A stretch of DNA of 28,617 nucleotides from Auxenochlorella pyrenoidosa (GCA_001430745.1 KQ481983.1:1155531-1184147), one strand, 5' to 3'. Positions 8,951 through 18,881 are shown, counted from the stretch's first letter. The notes: generated from the sequence alone by a model not told the origin. Program-made: numbers and translations.

Positions 8951-10977
8951 ATGGCGCCTTGGCAGCTGGAAGAGTTCATGGCAGAGAAGGTGGAGCGCGC
9001 CCGCCGGCTGCTGGCCGAGCCGGGCGAGCAGCAGGGCAGCGCCGACCTGCAGGCAAGGGCAGGGGCTCTTGGGGGAGGGTGCGGGAGGCCAGGAGGCACC
9101 TTGGTTCGGGGCGGAGAGCGCCGCCTCTCCTGCTGGCCCCTGCTTGCTTGTGGCCCGCATTTCAAGTGTGGCCAAAGTCTCGAATCTAGCTGCAGCGGTT
9201 TGTGAGGAGCATGGACTGGGTGGTGGACCTGCACCGCACCTTTCTGGACAAGAACGGCTCAGCACGGCAGGGGCTGAGCGAGAAAGAGCGGCTGCAGGTG
9301 GGTCAGCGCTGGTTGCGATGGAGCGCATGTGCTCTGCACTCAAAGAAGCCCCTGCAAGCCCTTCATGGTGCAGTCCAACCTTCCACAAGCACTTGCAGGG
9401 CATGGCCACCTTTGCGTGCTACGTGTCAGCCCAGCTTGAGTCGACAGCATCGGTCTTTGTGCTGGAGCCTGCCTGCCGAGATGCGCTGGAGGATGCTGTG
9501 AGCACACGCTGTTGGGGGTGGGATTTCTTGTTTGCATGTACTGCGCTGCCCAGCTACTCCAAAGGCACAGTGCTGGCTGGGTGTTCAGCAGCGAGCTTGG
9601 CCTTTCACTGCGTTGCCAACCGCTTTTCCTGTGCCCTTTTGCCTGAACCCTTAGGCGTAATTCTCCCCGCAAATGTGCAGCTGTTCTGGGCATATAACAC
9701 CAGCCAGCCGGACCTCAGTTTGCTTGGTGGTCTGGGCAAATATGCCAAAGACATCATGTCTGACATGGGCACGGGCAGCCAAAGGTTCCAGACGGTCTTC
9801 GGTGCTGTGTCACTTGAGGCCCAGAGGTGGGCTGCAGCTGGCAGAGAACGCACAGCGCTGCAGCTGGAGCGGCGCCAGCGGGAGGCGGGGCTTGACCCGC
9901 TGCTGACGGCTTCGGCTGCCCACCGGCTGCTGATGCAGCTGCATGTGTACGGAGTCAGCTGGGCTGCAGAAAAAGAGCCGGCACAGGCCCACGACATGCT
10001 GGTGGCGGCGCTGCAGAGCTGCACCAGCCTGGTGGCTCTTGAACCTGGCAATGCGGGCTTTTGGTTGATGAGCGACCTGGTCCTCGGCCGCCTTGGCCGC
10101 CCTGCCCAGGCAGCTGCAATGCAACGCAGGGCGCTGGCAGCGGCTCAGGAGAGCGGGGGTGAGGCCCACAGTCCGAGGCGGCGCGGCTCCGCCGGCTCCG
10201 GGCCTTTGGCTCCGCTGGCCTGCAGTGGCAGGCTGTCGCCTTGCTGAAGGTGCGCCATGCAGTATGATGAGCTGCACGAGTGGTCCAACCGCCGATTCTT
10301 GTGCAACCTGTGCAGATTATTACGTCCTCCACCAGAGTGCTTGCGCGCTCGTCAGCAAGCTGATGGCGGGAGCGGAGGGCCCGCGCTGGCCGCTGGCAGA
10401 GGCGCGGCGCCTGCTGGGCGTTGCACAGCGTGCGCTGGAGCTCAGCAGGCCGTGCCTCCCAAAGGAAATGAGCAATGTAGTAAAGGCGAAATTGGCAGAT
10501 CTGATGGGCGATGTGGAGGGTGCGGCGGCATCCTTTCCAGGCCTGCAGCAGCTGCCGGCGCTCCAGCCGGAGCCCATGCACATGCCTGGCATGGCCGTCC
10601 AGCCTCTCAAAACTTGTGCTGCCTGTGGCAAGGAGGCACTTAACCCGAAGGCATGTGCAGCCTGCCGCGCTGTCTCCTACTGCAGCAAGGAGTGCCAGGT
10701 GAGAAAGCGCTAGGGGGCTGTTGGCAGGCGCACGCCTCGTGGGGACAGCCCGTCGCAGCCATCAGCAACGTTGCAGATCAGCCCGTCGCAGCCATCAGAC
10801 GTGCGTGGCTGTTAACAGCCACGCACGTCTGCAAGCTTCACGTCGTGGCACAAACCCCACCCTGCACACCCAACACCCATGCAGAAGCGCCACTGGCGCG
10901 CTCCCGAGGGCGGGCACAAGGCCGAGTGCGCGGCGCTGGCGGCTGCCCGGCAGGCCGGCCGTGGCAGCGGCTCTTGA
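8951..10977 (+). CDS. MYND zinc-finger protein, tandem copy 1
   Basis: The model is join(8951..9052, 9196..9297, 9399..9497, 9681..10158, 10316..10698, 10885..10977), 418 aa. The C-terminal MYND finger has all eight zinc ligands: CAAC (361-364), CAAC, YCSKEC and HWRAPEGGHKAEC (to 403). MYND fingers bind short proline-containing peptides in partner proteins. Upstream, NAGFWLMSDLVLGRLGRPAQ and the following helix look like a TPR unit, and GPRWPLAEARRLLGVAQRAL is a further amphipathic helical pair. No SET domain is present, so this is not a SMYD methyltransferase. The ATG sits in ACCAGCCATGG, shared by all four copies. Intron 1 starts with GC (CAG|GCAAGG); other introns are GT-AG. Intron 5 holds a 36-bp perfect palindrome. 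Function is unknown. Confidence 0.92.
10746..10798. repeat. Direct repeat pair in intron 5 of MYND copy 1
   Basis: CAGCCCGTCGCAGCCATCAG occurs perfectly at 10746-10765 and 10779-10798. The 13-bp spacer contributes to a small GCAACGTTGC palindrome. Copies 2-4 have only single, diverged counterparts, so the duplication is specific to copy 1. Confidence 0.9.
10796..10831. repeat. Perfect 36-bp palindrome in an intron
   Basis: The left arm CAGACGTGCGTGGCTGTT is followed immediately by its exact reverse complement, with centre GTTAAC and no loop. The right arm resembles AACAGCCAAGCACGTCTGCA in the same intron of copy 4, so the left arm looks like a secondary inverted duplication. In the pre-mRNA it would form an 18-bp hairpin about 50 nt before the acceptor. 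Confidence 0.95.
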
Positions 10978-11100
10978 GACGGCAGGCTGTGTGTCCTTGC
11001 CAGTCCTGTTAGCGTTTGTGCTCCTGACATGTACATCATCAATTATGCCGATAAATGTGTGCAAGCTGACCTGCACTCTCACTCAAGCCGTACCTAAATA

Positions 11101-11136
11101 GGATAGATTAAAAAGCTGAAACTTGACGGCCATGCC
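11101..11136 (+). promoter_or_regulatory. Conserved 5' element, MYND copy 2
   Basis: GGATAGATTAAAAAGCTGAA followed by ACTTGACGGCCATGC lies about 100 bp before the ATG. It is nearly identical to the copy 4 element, but the CATGCATG core is altered to CATGCCATAT. Confidence 0.6.
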
Positions 11137-11235
11137 ATATGTAGGCCGCACTGCTGCGCTGCTGCGCTGTGCTCACGAGCCCCTCGGCTCATCCTCTGCT
11201 CGCACGACTGTCTTCCTCTGCCCCCATTACCAGCC

Positions 11236-13240
11236 ATGGCGCCCTGGCAGCTCGAGGAGTTCACGGCAGAGAAGGTGGAGCGCGCCCGCCGGCTGCTGGC
11301 CGAGCCGGGCGAGCAGCAGGGCAGCGCCGACCTGCAGGCAAGGGCTGGGGCTCCTGGGGGATGGGCGTGGAAGGCCAGGAGGCACCTTGGCCTGGAGCGG
11401 CAAGCGCCGCTCCTGCCCACTGTGGCAGTGCTGCGGCCCACTTTTCAAATGGTAGCGCACCTCTCGATCGCAACTGCAGCGGTTTGTGAGGAGCATGGAC
11501 TTGACGGTGGACCTGCACCGCACCTTTCTGGACGAGAACGGCTCGGCACGGCAGGGCCTGAGCGAGCGGGAGCGGCTGCAGGTGGGTCAGCTCGGTTTGC
11601 GATGCAGCGCACGTACTCACCGCTTGTAGAAGCTGGTGCGAGCCCGTTACAGTGCGTTTTACCCTTCAACTACTCGCAGGGCATGACCACCTTTGCATGC
11701 TGCATGTCAGCCCAACTTGAGTCAGCAGCAGCCATCTTTGTGCTGGATTCGGCCTGCCAACATGCCCTGGAGGATGGCAGTGTGGGTGGGAGCTGTGCTT
11801 GCCTGTGCTGCGCTTCCCAGCTGATCCAAAGGCGCAGAGCCGAATGGGTTTTCAGCAGCCTCTGCCTGGCGTTCCGTGTTGGCCTGGCGTTCCGCTGCAG
11901 ACTGCTTCTCTGGCGCCCATGCATTTACCCTTCCACGCAACCCTGCCCGAAAATGCGCAGATAGACTGGGCCGCTGCCACCGGGCAGGTTGACCTCATCC
12001 TGCTCGGTGGTCTGGACAAGTCCGCCAGATTCATCGCGACTGAGCCGGCAGTTGGCAGCGACATTTTCCAGAATGCCCACAGAACTGTGTTTCAGCTGGC
12101 CCAGGGGTGGGCGGTCATGGAGGGCGCAGCGCTGCAGCTGGAGCGGCGCCAGCGGGAGGCGGGGCTTGACCCGCTGCTGACGGCTTCGGCTGCCCAGCGC
12201 CTGGCCCTGCTGCTGCATGCCTATGCAGTCAGCAGGGGTCCTCCAGCAGCAGGCGGCGCGTCCGTGCAGGCCCGCGACATGCTGGCGGCAGGGGCTCAGA
12301 GCTGCGCCAGTCTAGTGGCGCTGGAGCCTGCCAACGCAGGTTTTCTGTGCAGGAACGCCCTGGCACTCGGCCGGCTGGGCCGCTTTGCCCAGGCAGCTGC
12401 GATGCTCCGCAGGGCACTTGTGGCGGCTGAGGAGAGCAGAGGTGAGGCCCACAGGTCACGGGTTGTAACTTTGCCTTGGCAGGACTGTGGGCCCACCGCA
12501 GCGTGACTGTGGCTTTGCTGGCCCTATGGGCTGGCTGTCTCCTTGCACGGGTTTCCCATGCATTCTGACGAGGAGCACGCTCGAGTCCGACCCCTGGTTC
12601 ATATGCAACCTGCGCAGACCATATCATCCTCTTCCAAAGTGCTGACGCGCTTGTCACCCTCCTGATGGCGGGAGCAGAGGGCCCTCGCTGGCAGCTGGCC
12701 GAGGCGCGGCGCCTGCTGGGCTTGGCGCAGCGTGCGCTGGAGCTCAGCAGGCTGGGCATCACAAACGAATTTTACAAAGAGGAGAAGGCGCATTTGGCAC
12801 GCACGATGGGCGATGTGGACAGCGCAGCGGCATCAAATCCGGGCCTGCAGCAGCTGCAAGCGCATAAGACGGCGCTCCTGCACATGCATGGCACGCCCAT
12901 GAAGCCTTCCAAAGCTTGTGCTGCCTGTGGCAAGGAGGCACTCACGCTGAGGGCATGTGCAGCCTGTCGCACTGTCTCCTACTGCAGCAGGGAGTGCCAG
13001 GTGAGTGGTTGCAGAAGGGGGCTGTCGGCAGCGTCAAGCCTCCGGGGAGCTGCCAGCCGCAGCCTGCAGCAACAGCCAAGCACGTCAGCAGCCCTCCAGC
13101 CGTGGCAACATCCCTGCTCTCCACACCCAGCGCCTATGCAGAAGCGCCACTGGCGCGCTCCCGGGGACGGACACAAGGCCGAGTGCGCAGCGCTTGCTGC
13201 AGCACGGCGCGCTGACGCCACCGGCAGCGGTAGCTCCTGA
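11236..13240 (+). CDS. MYND zinc-finger protein, tandem copy 2
   Basis: The model is join(11236..11337, 11480..11581, 11680..11781, 11961..12441, 12618..13000, 13142..13240), 422 aa. The MYND finger runs from C363 to C405 with all ligands (CAAC, CAAC, YCSREC, HWRAPGDGHKAEC). The TPR-like helix reads NAGFLCRNALALGRLGRFAQ. Exon 1 is almost identical to copy 1, including the CAG|GCAAGG GC donor. Exon 3 differs from its paralogs at its end (EDGS in place of EDA), so its donor GTGGGT is the least certain junction. A TGTAA signal follows the stop by about 60 bp. The C-terminus ends in ATGSGSS, like copy 4. Confidence 0.92.
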
Positions 13241-13298
13241 ACCTGCAAAGCAAGGAAAACAGCATCCCTTTGCTGTGCATTTGTGCATGCATTTGAAT

Positions 13299-13303
13299 TG
13301 TAA
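13299..13303 (+). terminator. TGTAA poly(A) signal, MYND copy 2
   Basis: TGTAA, the common green-algal polyadenylation signal, lies about 60 bp after the stop codon in an AT-richer stretch. The matching site behind copy 4 has become TGTGA. Confidence 0.6.
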
Positions 13304-13378
13304 AACAGCCATGCCCCTCTTGTGTCCAAACTTAGCTGTCCCCTCATTCAAGGTGTATAGTCCAATTATGGATTTACT

Positions 13379-13410
13379 GGATGGATGAAAGCCCAAGCTG
13401 ACCATGCATG
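13379..13410 (+). promoter_or_regulatory. Conserved 5' element, MYND copy 3
   Basis: GGATGGATGAAA followed by GCTGACCATGCATG lies about 98 bp before the ATG. It is shorter and more diverged than the others but keeps both ends of the element, including CATGCATG. Confidence 0.55.
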
Positions 13411-13507
13411 CTCAAGGCGCTGCCGCCCGCCGCGCTCACTGCGCTTGGGAAGGTGGAAGCAGGATCCCCTCGGCTCATCCTCTCCTTCCTCTGCTTCAGA
13501 ACCAGCC

Positions 13508-15392
13508 ATGGCTCCCTGCAAGCTAGATGCGTTCACGATAGAGAGGTTGGAGCAGGCCCGCCGGCTGCTTGCCGAGCCGGGCAAGCACCAGAACAGCACC
13601 GACCTGCAGGCAAGGGCTGATGCCATGGGGATGGGTGCGGAAGGCCAGGAGTCACCTTGCCTGGAGGGAGTGCCGCCTCTCCTGCTTGCTTGGCCGTGAA
13701 GCTTCTCAAGAGCAGCACGCCTCTCGAATCCATCTGCAGCGATTTGTAAAAAGCATTGACTGGGTGAAGGCGCTGCACCACACCTTCCTGGACGAGAACG
13801 GCGAGGAGCGGCGGGGCCTCAGCGAGCGCGAGCGGCTGCAGGTGGGCGGCGCTCGCTGCAACAGAGCGGATGTGCTGCGCCCATCAACGCCCCTACAAAC
13901 CCTTCGCAGTACTGTCCGCCCTTCCATCATCATCCGCAGGGCATGGCCACCTTTGCGTGCTACATGCTAGACCAACTGGAGTCGGCAACAGTGGTCCGCG
14001 TGCCGGACCCGGCCTGCCGCCATGCCCTGGACGATGCTGTGAGCAAATGGTGTTGGCCACAGGATCTGTATTTGCCTGCATCGCTCTGCCCAGTTGCTCT
14101 GAGGCACAGTGCTGGCCGGGTGCTCAGCAGCCGTTTTGGCCTGGAGTTGTGTCACGGACCGCTGCTCCTGTGCCCATGCCTCGCCCCTTCCATGCAACCC
14201 TGCCCCTACTTGCGCAGCTGTCCTGGGCCGGCGCCACCAGGCAGCCCGACCTCACCCTGCTCAGTGCTCTGGGCAAGTGCACCAGAGTCCTCACAACTGG
14301 ACCAACAGCAGGCAGCGAAAGCTTCCAGAATGCCCACAGCACTGCGTCTGGGCTGGCCCAGGGGTGGGCGGCCAGTGAGGAAGCAGCGCTGCAGCTGGAG
14401 CGGCGCCAGCGGGAGGCGGGGCTTGACCCGCTGCTGACGGCTTCGGCTGCCCAGCGCCTGGCCCTGCTGCTGCATGCAGTCAGCATGGGTGTGGTGTCAG
14501 GCAGCGCATCGGCGCAGGCTCATGACAGGCTGGCGGCAGTGCAGAGCTGTGCCAGCCTGGTGGCTCTAGATCCTGGCAGCGCGGGTTTCCTGTGGAAGAA
14601 CGCCGAGGCCCTTAGCCGGTTGGGCAGCTATGCCGATGCAGCCGCGATGCACCGCAGGGCACTTGTGGTGGCTGAGGAGAGCAAGGGTGAGGCCGACCGC
14701 CCGCGGCAGCGTGACTGTGGGCGCGCTGAGCAGTACGTATGATGAGCTGCCTGATTCCGACGTCCTGTTTGTGTGCAACCTGCGCAGACCATTACATCCT
14801 CTTCCGAAGCGTTGACGCGCTCACCAACCTGCTGGTGGCGGGAGCAGAGGGCCCGCGCTGGCCACTGGCCGAGGCGCGGCGCCTGCTGGGCGTGGCACAG
14901 CGTGCGCTGGAGCTCAGCAGGCTGGGCTTCCCAAAGGAGTTTTACAATGCAGAGAAGGCGAAATTGGCAGAGCTGATGGTCTGTGTGGAGGGCATGGCGG
15001 CATCATTCCCGGGCCTGCAGCAGCTGCCAGCACTGCCGCTCCTGCTAGGCAGCGGCTTGCCGCCCATGCAGCCTCCCAAAACTTGTGCTGCCTGCGGCAA
15101 GGAGGCGCTCATCCTGAGGGCATGTACAGGCTGCCATGTGGTCTCCTACTGCAGCAGGGAATGCCAGGTGAGATGCGCGAGGGGGCTGTACGCAGACACG
15201 CGCCTCGTGGGGACAGCCCGTTGCAGCCAGCAGGCAAGCACGTCAGCAAGCATCAAGCCATGGCAACATCCCTGCTCTCCACACCCAACGCCTATGCAGA
15301 AGCGCCACTGGCGCGCTCCTGGGGGCGGGCACAAGGCCATGTGCGCAGCGTTGGCGGCTGCCCGGCAGGCCGGCCGTGCCAGCGGCTCTTGA
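13508..15392 (+). CDS. MYND zinc-finger protein, tandem copy 3
   Basis: The model is join(13508..13609, 13740..13841, 13940..14038, 14218..14686, 14788..15167, 15300..15392), 414 aa. The MYND finger is complete (C357 to C399: CAAC, CTGC, YCSREC, HWRAPGGGHKAMC). The TPR-like helix pair NAEALSRLGSYADAAAMHRR is the clearest of the four. The N-terminus (MAPCKLDAFTIERLEQ) is the most diverged copy, yet the GC donor CAG|GCAAGG of intron 1 is kept. A four-residue deletion relative to copies 2 and 4 lies after the invariant LERRQREAGLDPLL block. The sequence shared before the MGVVSGSASAQAHD segment and the C-terminus GRASGS place it with copy 1. Confidence 0.92.
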
Positions 15393-15513
15393 GCTGGCAG
15401 GCTGTGTGCCTGTACCAGACCTGTTAGCGTTTGTGCTCCTGGCATGTACATCAATTGTGCCGATGAATGTGTGCAAGCTGATCTGCGCTCTCACTCAAGG
15501 CCGTCCCTAAACA

Positions 15514-15552
15514 GGATAGATCAAAAAAGCTGAAACTTGACGACCATGCATG
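15514..15552 (+). promoter_or_regulatory. Conserved 5' element, MYND copy 4
   Basis: GGATAGATCAAAAAAGCTGA followed by AACTTGACGACCATGCATG lies about 97 bp before the ATG. This is the fullest version of the element and can serve as its reference. Confidence 0.6.
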
Positions 15553-15648
15553 AGGCCGCGCTGCTGCGCTGCCGCGCCGTGCTCAGGAGCCCCTCGGCTC
15601 GTCCTCTGCTTGCACGACTGTCTTTCCCTGTTCCTCTCATTACCAGCC

Positions 15649-17630
15649 ATGGCGCCCTGGCAGCTGGAAGAGTTCACGAGGGAGAAGGTGGAGCGTGCCC
15701 GCCGACTGCTGGCCGAGCCGGGCGAGCAGCAGGGCAGCGCTTTCCTGCAGGCGAGGGAGCCAGAATGTGGGGAGGTGAACGGGAGGCCAGGAGGCACCTT
15801 AGCCTGGAGAGGCAAGGGCTAGCGCTCCTGCTTGCTCCTGTTTCCTCTGGCCTTCTATTCAAGGGTAGTGAATATCCCTAGTCCAACTACAGCGATTTGT
15901 GAGGAGCATGGACCGGGTGGTGGACCTGCACCGCACCTTCCTGGACGATAGCGGCGCACCACGGCAGGGCGTGAGCGAGCAGCAGCGTCTGCAGGTGGGC
16001 AGCGCTGGTTTCATTATGTAGCTCTGGTTGTAGCGGAGTGCATGTGCTCAGCGCCCATTGAAGCCCCTGCAAGCCTTCAAACTGCAGCCTGCCCCTCCCG
16101 CAAGCACCCGCAGGGCATGGCCACCTTTGCGTGCTACTTGTCAGCCCAGCTCGAGACGGGCAGCGTGGTCTTTTTTCTGGACCGGGCCTGCTTCCATGCC
16201 CTGGGGGATGCTGTGAGCAAATGGTGTTGGGGGTGGGATCTGTGGCTTGCCTGCACTGTGCTATCCAGCTTCTCTGAGGCACAGTGCCGGCCAGGTGTTG
16301 AGCAGCCATTTTGGCGTGGCGTGTGTCATGAATCGCCGGTCTAGCGCCCATGCACTGATCCTTCATTTCAACGCACCCCTGCCTGCAAAGCGCAGCTGGA
16401 CTGGGCCTTCTGCACTGGACAGCCCTACCTCATCCTGATCGGTACTCTTTGCTGGAGTGCCAGATTCATCATTACTGAGCCGACAGTGGGCAGCGAGAGC
16501 TTCCAAAACGCCCTCAGCGCTGTTTCTGTGCTGTCCTCGGGCTGGGCGACCAATGAGCGCGCAGCCCTGCAGCTGGAGCGGCGCCAGCGGGAGGCGGGGC
16601 TTGACCCGCTGCTGACAGCTGCAGCTGCCCACCGGCTGGCCCTGCTGCTGCATGTCTATGCAGTCAGCCGGGCTGCGGCAGCGGGCGGCGAGCCGGCGTG
16701 GGCCCGCGACGTGCTTGCAGCGGGGGCGCAGAGCTGCGCCAGCCTATTGGCTCTAGATCCTGGCAACGCAGGCTTTCTGCGCAGGAAAGCTGTTATTCTT
16801 GGCTGGATGGGCCGCCCTCCCCAGGCAGCTGCAATGCACCGCAGGGCGCTGGTGGCAGCTGAGGAGAGCGGGGGTGAGGCCAACAAGCTGTTGCAGCATG
16901 ACTTTGGCTCGGCTGGCCCGCATGGGCGGGCTGTCTAGGAGGTCTCCCTGCCAGGGTCTCGCCATGCAGTCTTATGAGGAGCGCACAGAAACCCCTGGTT
17001 CTTGTGCACCCTGCGCAGACCATTACATCCTCTTCCAAACTGCAAACGCGCTCGCCAACCAGCTGATGGCAGGAGCGGAGGGCCCGCGCTGGCAGCTGAC
17101 CGAGGTGCGGCGCCTGCTGGGCCAGGCACAGCGTGCCCTGGAGCTCAGCAAGCCCGGCCTCCCAAAGGAGTTTTACAATGCAGAGAAGGCGAAATTGGCA
17201 GATCTGATGGGCGATGTGGAGGGCATTGCGGCATCCTTTCCAGGCCTGCGGCAGCTGCCGGCGCTGCCGAGCATGCAGAGCACGCCGCCCAGGCAACTCT
17301 TCAACACCTGCGCTGCCTGCGGCAAGCAGTCTCTCAGCCTAAGGGCATGTGCGGCCTGTCGTGCGGTCTCCTACTGCAGCAGGGAGTGCCAGGTGAGAAA
17401 GCGCCAGAGGGCTGCTGGCAGCGGCATGCCTAGGGGTTGCAGCCCGCCGCAGCCCGAAGCAACAGCCAAGCACGTCTGCAGCCCTCAAGCCTTGGCACAA
17501 AGCCTGCCCTGCACACCCATTGCCTTTGCAGAAACGCCACTGGCACGCCCCGGAGGGCGGGCACAAGGCTGAGTGCGCAGCGTTGGCTGCAGCACGGCGG
17601 GCCGACGCCACTGGCACCGGCAGCTCCTGA
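15649..17630 (+). CDS. MYND zinc-finger protein, tandem copy 4
   Basis: The model is join(15649..15750, 15893..15994, 16114..16212, 16396..16873, 17019..17392, 17532..17630), 417 aa. The MYND finger is complete (C358 to C400: CAAC, CAAC, YCSREC, HWHAPEGGHKAEC; the Arg after Trp is His here). Intron 1 again has a GC donor, CAG|GCGAGG, so the base after GC changed while GC was kept. Exon 4 opens LDWAFCTGQPYLILIG, close to IDWAAATGQVDLILLG of copy 2, and the segment ARDVLAAGAQSCASL and the ATGTGSS C-terminus also pair it with copy 2. It is the last gene of the array; the next gene starts 334 bp downstream on the same strand. Confidence 0.92.
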
Positions 17631-17740
17631 AGCTGTGCAGCAAGGAAGCAGCAGCTCTTTCCCATACAGTTGTATATGCATTCAAATTGTGAAACAAACA
17701 TGTCAATGTTGTGTGCAAGCTGATCCTTCCTCTCATTCAA

Positions 17741-17964
17741 CAACCCCTGAGCAGTGCACGCTGTGCCGCTGGGCCGGCACTGCTGGGGGGAAGCTAATGG
17801 CAGCAAACCGGCGTCTCGGTGTGCCAATACAAAGTCATGTATTCAGTCCGATCGGTTCTGAGCGGCTGAGAAAGCGGCTGCTGACTCTTTCGGTGCCAAA
17901 CCCGCCTTTGCTGGAGCTGAGGGAGACATCGGCGGCTTCTGCTGACCGTGGATATCTCTGAAAA
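17741..17964 (+). promoter_or_regulatory. Presumed promoter and leader of the ASG2-like gene
   Basis: This is single-copy sequence between the end of the MYND array and the ATG. It is less GC-rich around 17820-17850 and 17950-17965. I recognise no TATA box or other named site. Confidence 0.4.
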
Positions 17965-18881
17965 ATGGATGACAGCCTGCCAGGGGTCGCCCGACTGCGA
18001 GAGCTTGGCCTGGCCTCGCCGCAGGTGCGCCTGCGCGCCATTGGTGGCTTCCCTGCTCCCCTCCAACCTCGAACATCGATCGGAGCTGCATCAACATCGC
18101 CATAACTGCAGTGCGCCACCGTTGGGCGGCGGGGACGGTGGCGCTGGCGCCTGCCCACGCCCGCCAGACGCTCGCTGCGGCGCGCTCCTCTCCCTTTGCT
18201 TATGCACACCTGCACCCTGACTTTGCTGTCCTCCGTGCAGGCTGCTCAGCGGGCGCTGCACTTTCCAGAGAGTGCAGCCAGGCGGCTGAGCATTGAGGCG
18301 ATCCTGCGGTACGTCTGGTGGAGAGGTCGCAAAGCCTGGATGCTCCATTTTCCTTCCTTGTGCCTTGTGCCTTCCTGTGTTCTGCATGTAGGCAAGAGCT
18401 GCAGCAGGTCTCCTGTTTTTTCAGCGATTGAAATGCAGCACTGCCCTCTCCCGCTGCACCCCGGTCCGCTTGCCTGCAGGGGCCACCACGGCTGCGTCAA
18501 CCGGCTCAACTGGAATGAGAGCGGCAGCCTGCTGGCCTCGGGGTCGGACGACAGGAAGGCAAGCCGTCCTTCTGTGGGGTACCTTTCTTTTGTGGGAAGC
18601 GCTCCTGCCTTGACTGCGGTGGAGGTCAAAACTCTTGGCTGAACCTGCTGTCGGCTCGGCCCACCCGTTCTGTGCGGGCATGCTGCATCGCATGCTGGGG
18701 CCCGGAGCTCTGCTCGTTGCTCACCCGAATTCCCAACCGCTTGCTGCACCCACCCGCGCTTCCCTGTGCAGGTGATGCTGTGGAGCTACCCTGACACGCA
18801 GCGGCAGCCCATCGCCCTGGAGACAGAGCACCAGGCCAACATTGTGAGCGACGCGGCTGGCAGGGCTCCCCCCCGGCCACG

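Larger units (their letters stand above)
8823..11100 (+). repeat. Tandem gene repeat unit 1 (MYND array)
   Basis: The unit runs from the conserved 5' element to just before the same element of unit 2. It contains one complete MYND gene. Its 3' flank carries GTGTGCAAGCTGA and CTCACTCAA, matched behind copies 3 and 4 and loosely behind copy 2. Its last exon and 3' flank are of the same type as in unit 3. Confidence 0.85.
11101..13378 (+). repeat. Tandem gene repeat unit 2 (MYND array)
   Basis: The second unit, with one complete gene. Its terminal exon and 3' flank are of the type shared with unit 4, not with neighbouring unit 1. Confidence 0.85.
13379..15513 (+). repeat. Tandem gene repeat unit 3 (MYND array)
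   Basis: The third unit. Its last exon (93 bp) and 3' flank match unit 1 closely, including AGCGTTTGTGCTCCTG and CATGTACATCA stretches, while its 5' leader is the most diverged of the four. Confidence 0.85.
15514..17740 (+). repeat. Tandem gene repeat unit 4 (MYND array)
   Basis: The last unit. Homology to the other units stops after CTCTCATTCAA at 17740, where the other units pass into the next 5' element; beyond lies single-copy sequence before the ASG2-like gene. This defines the array's right end. Confidence 0.85.

Noticed and set aside
8951..17630. SMYD-type histone methyltransferase identity for the MYND genes
   Set aside because: No SET-domain motifs are present and the MYND finger is at the C-terminus rather than inserted in a SET domain.
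8823..17740. Transposon or retroelement origin of the repeated units
   Set aside because: The units are whole intron-containing genes without terminal repeats, target-site duplications, transposase or reverse transcriptase.
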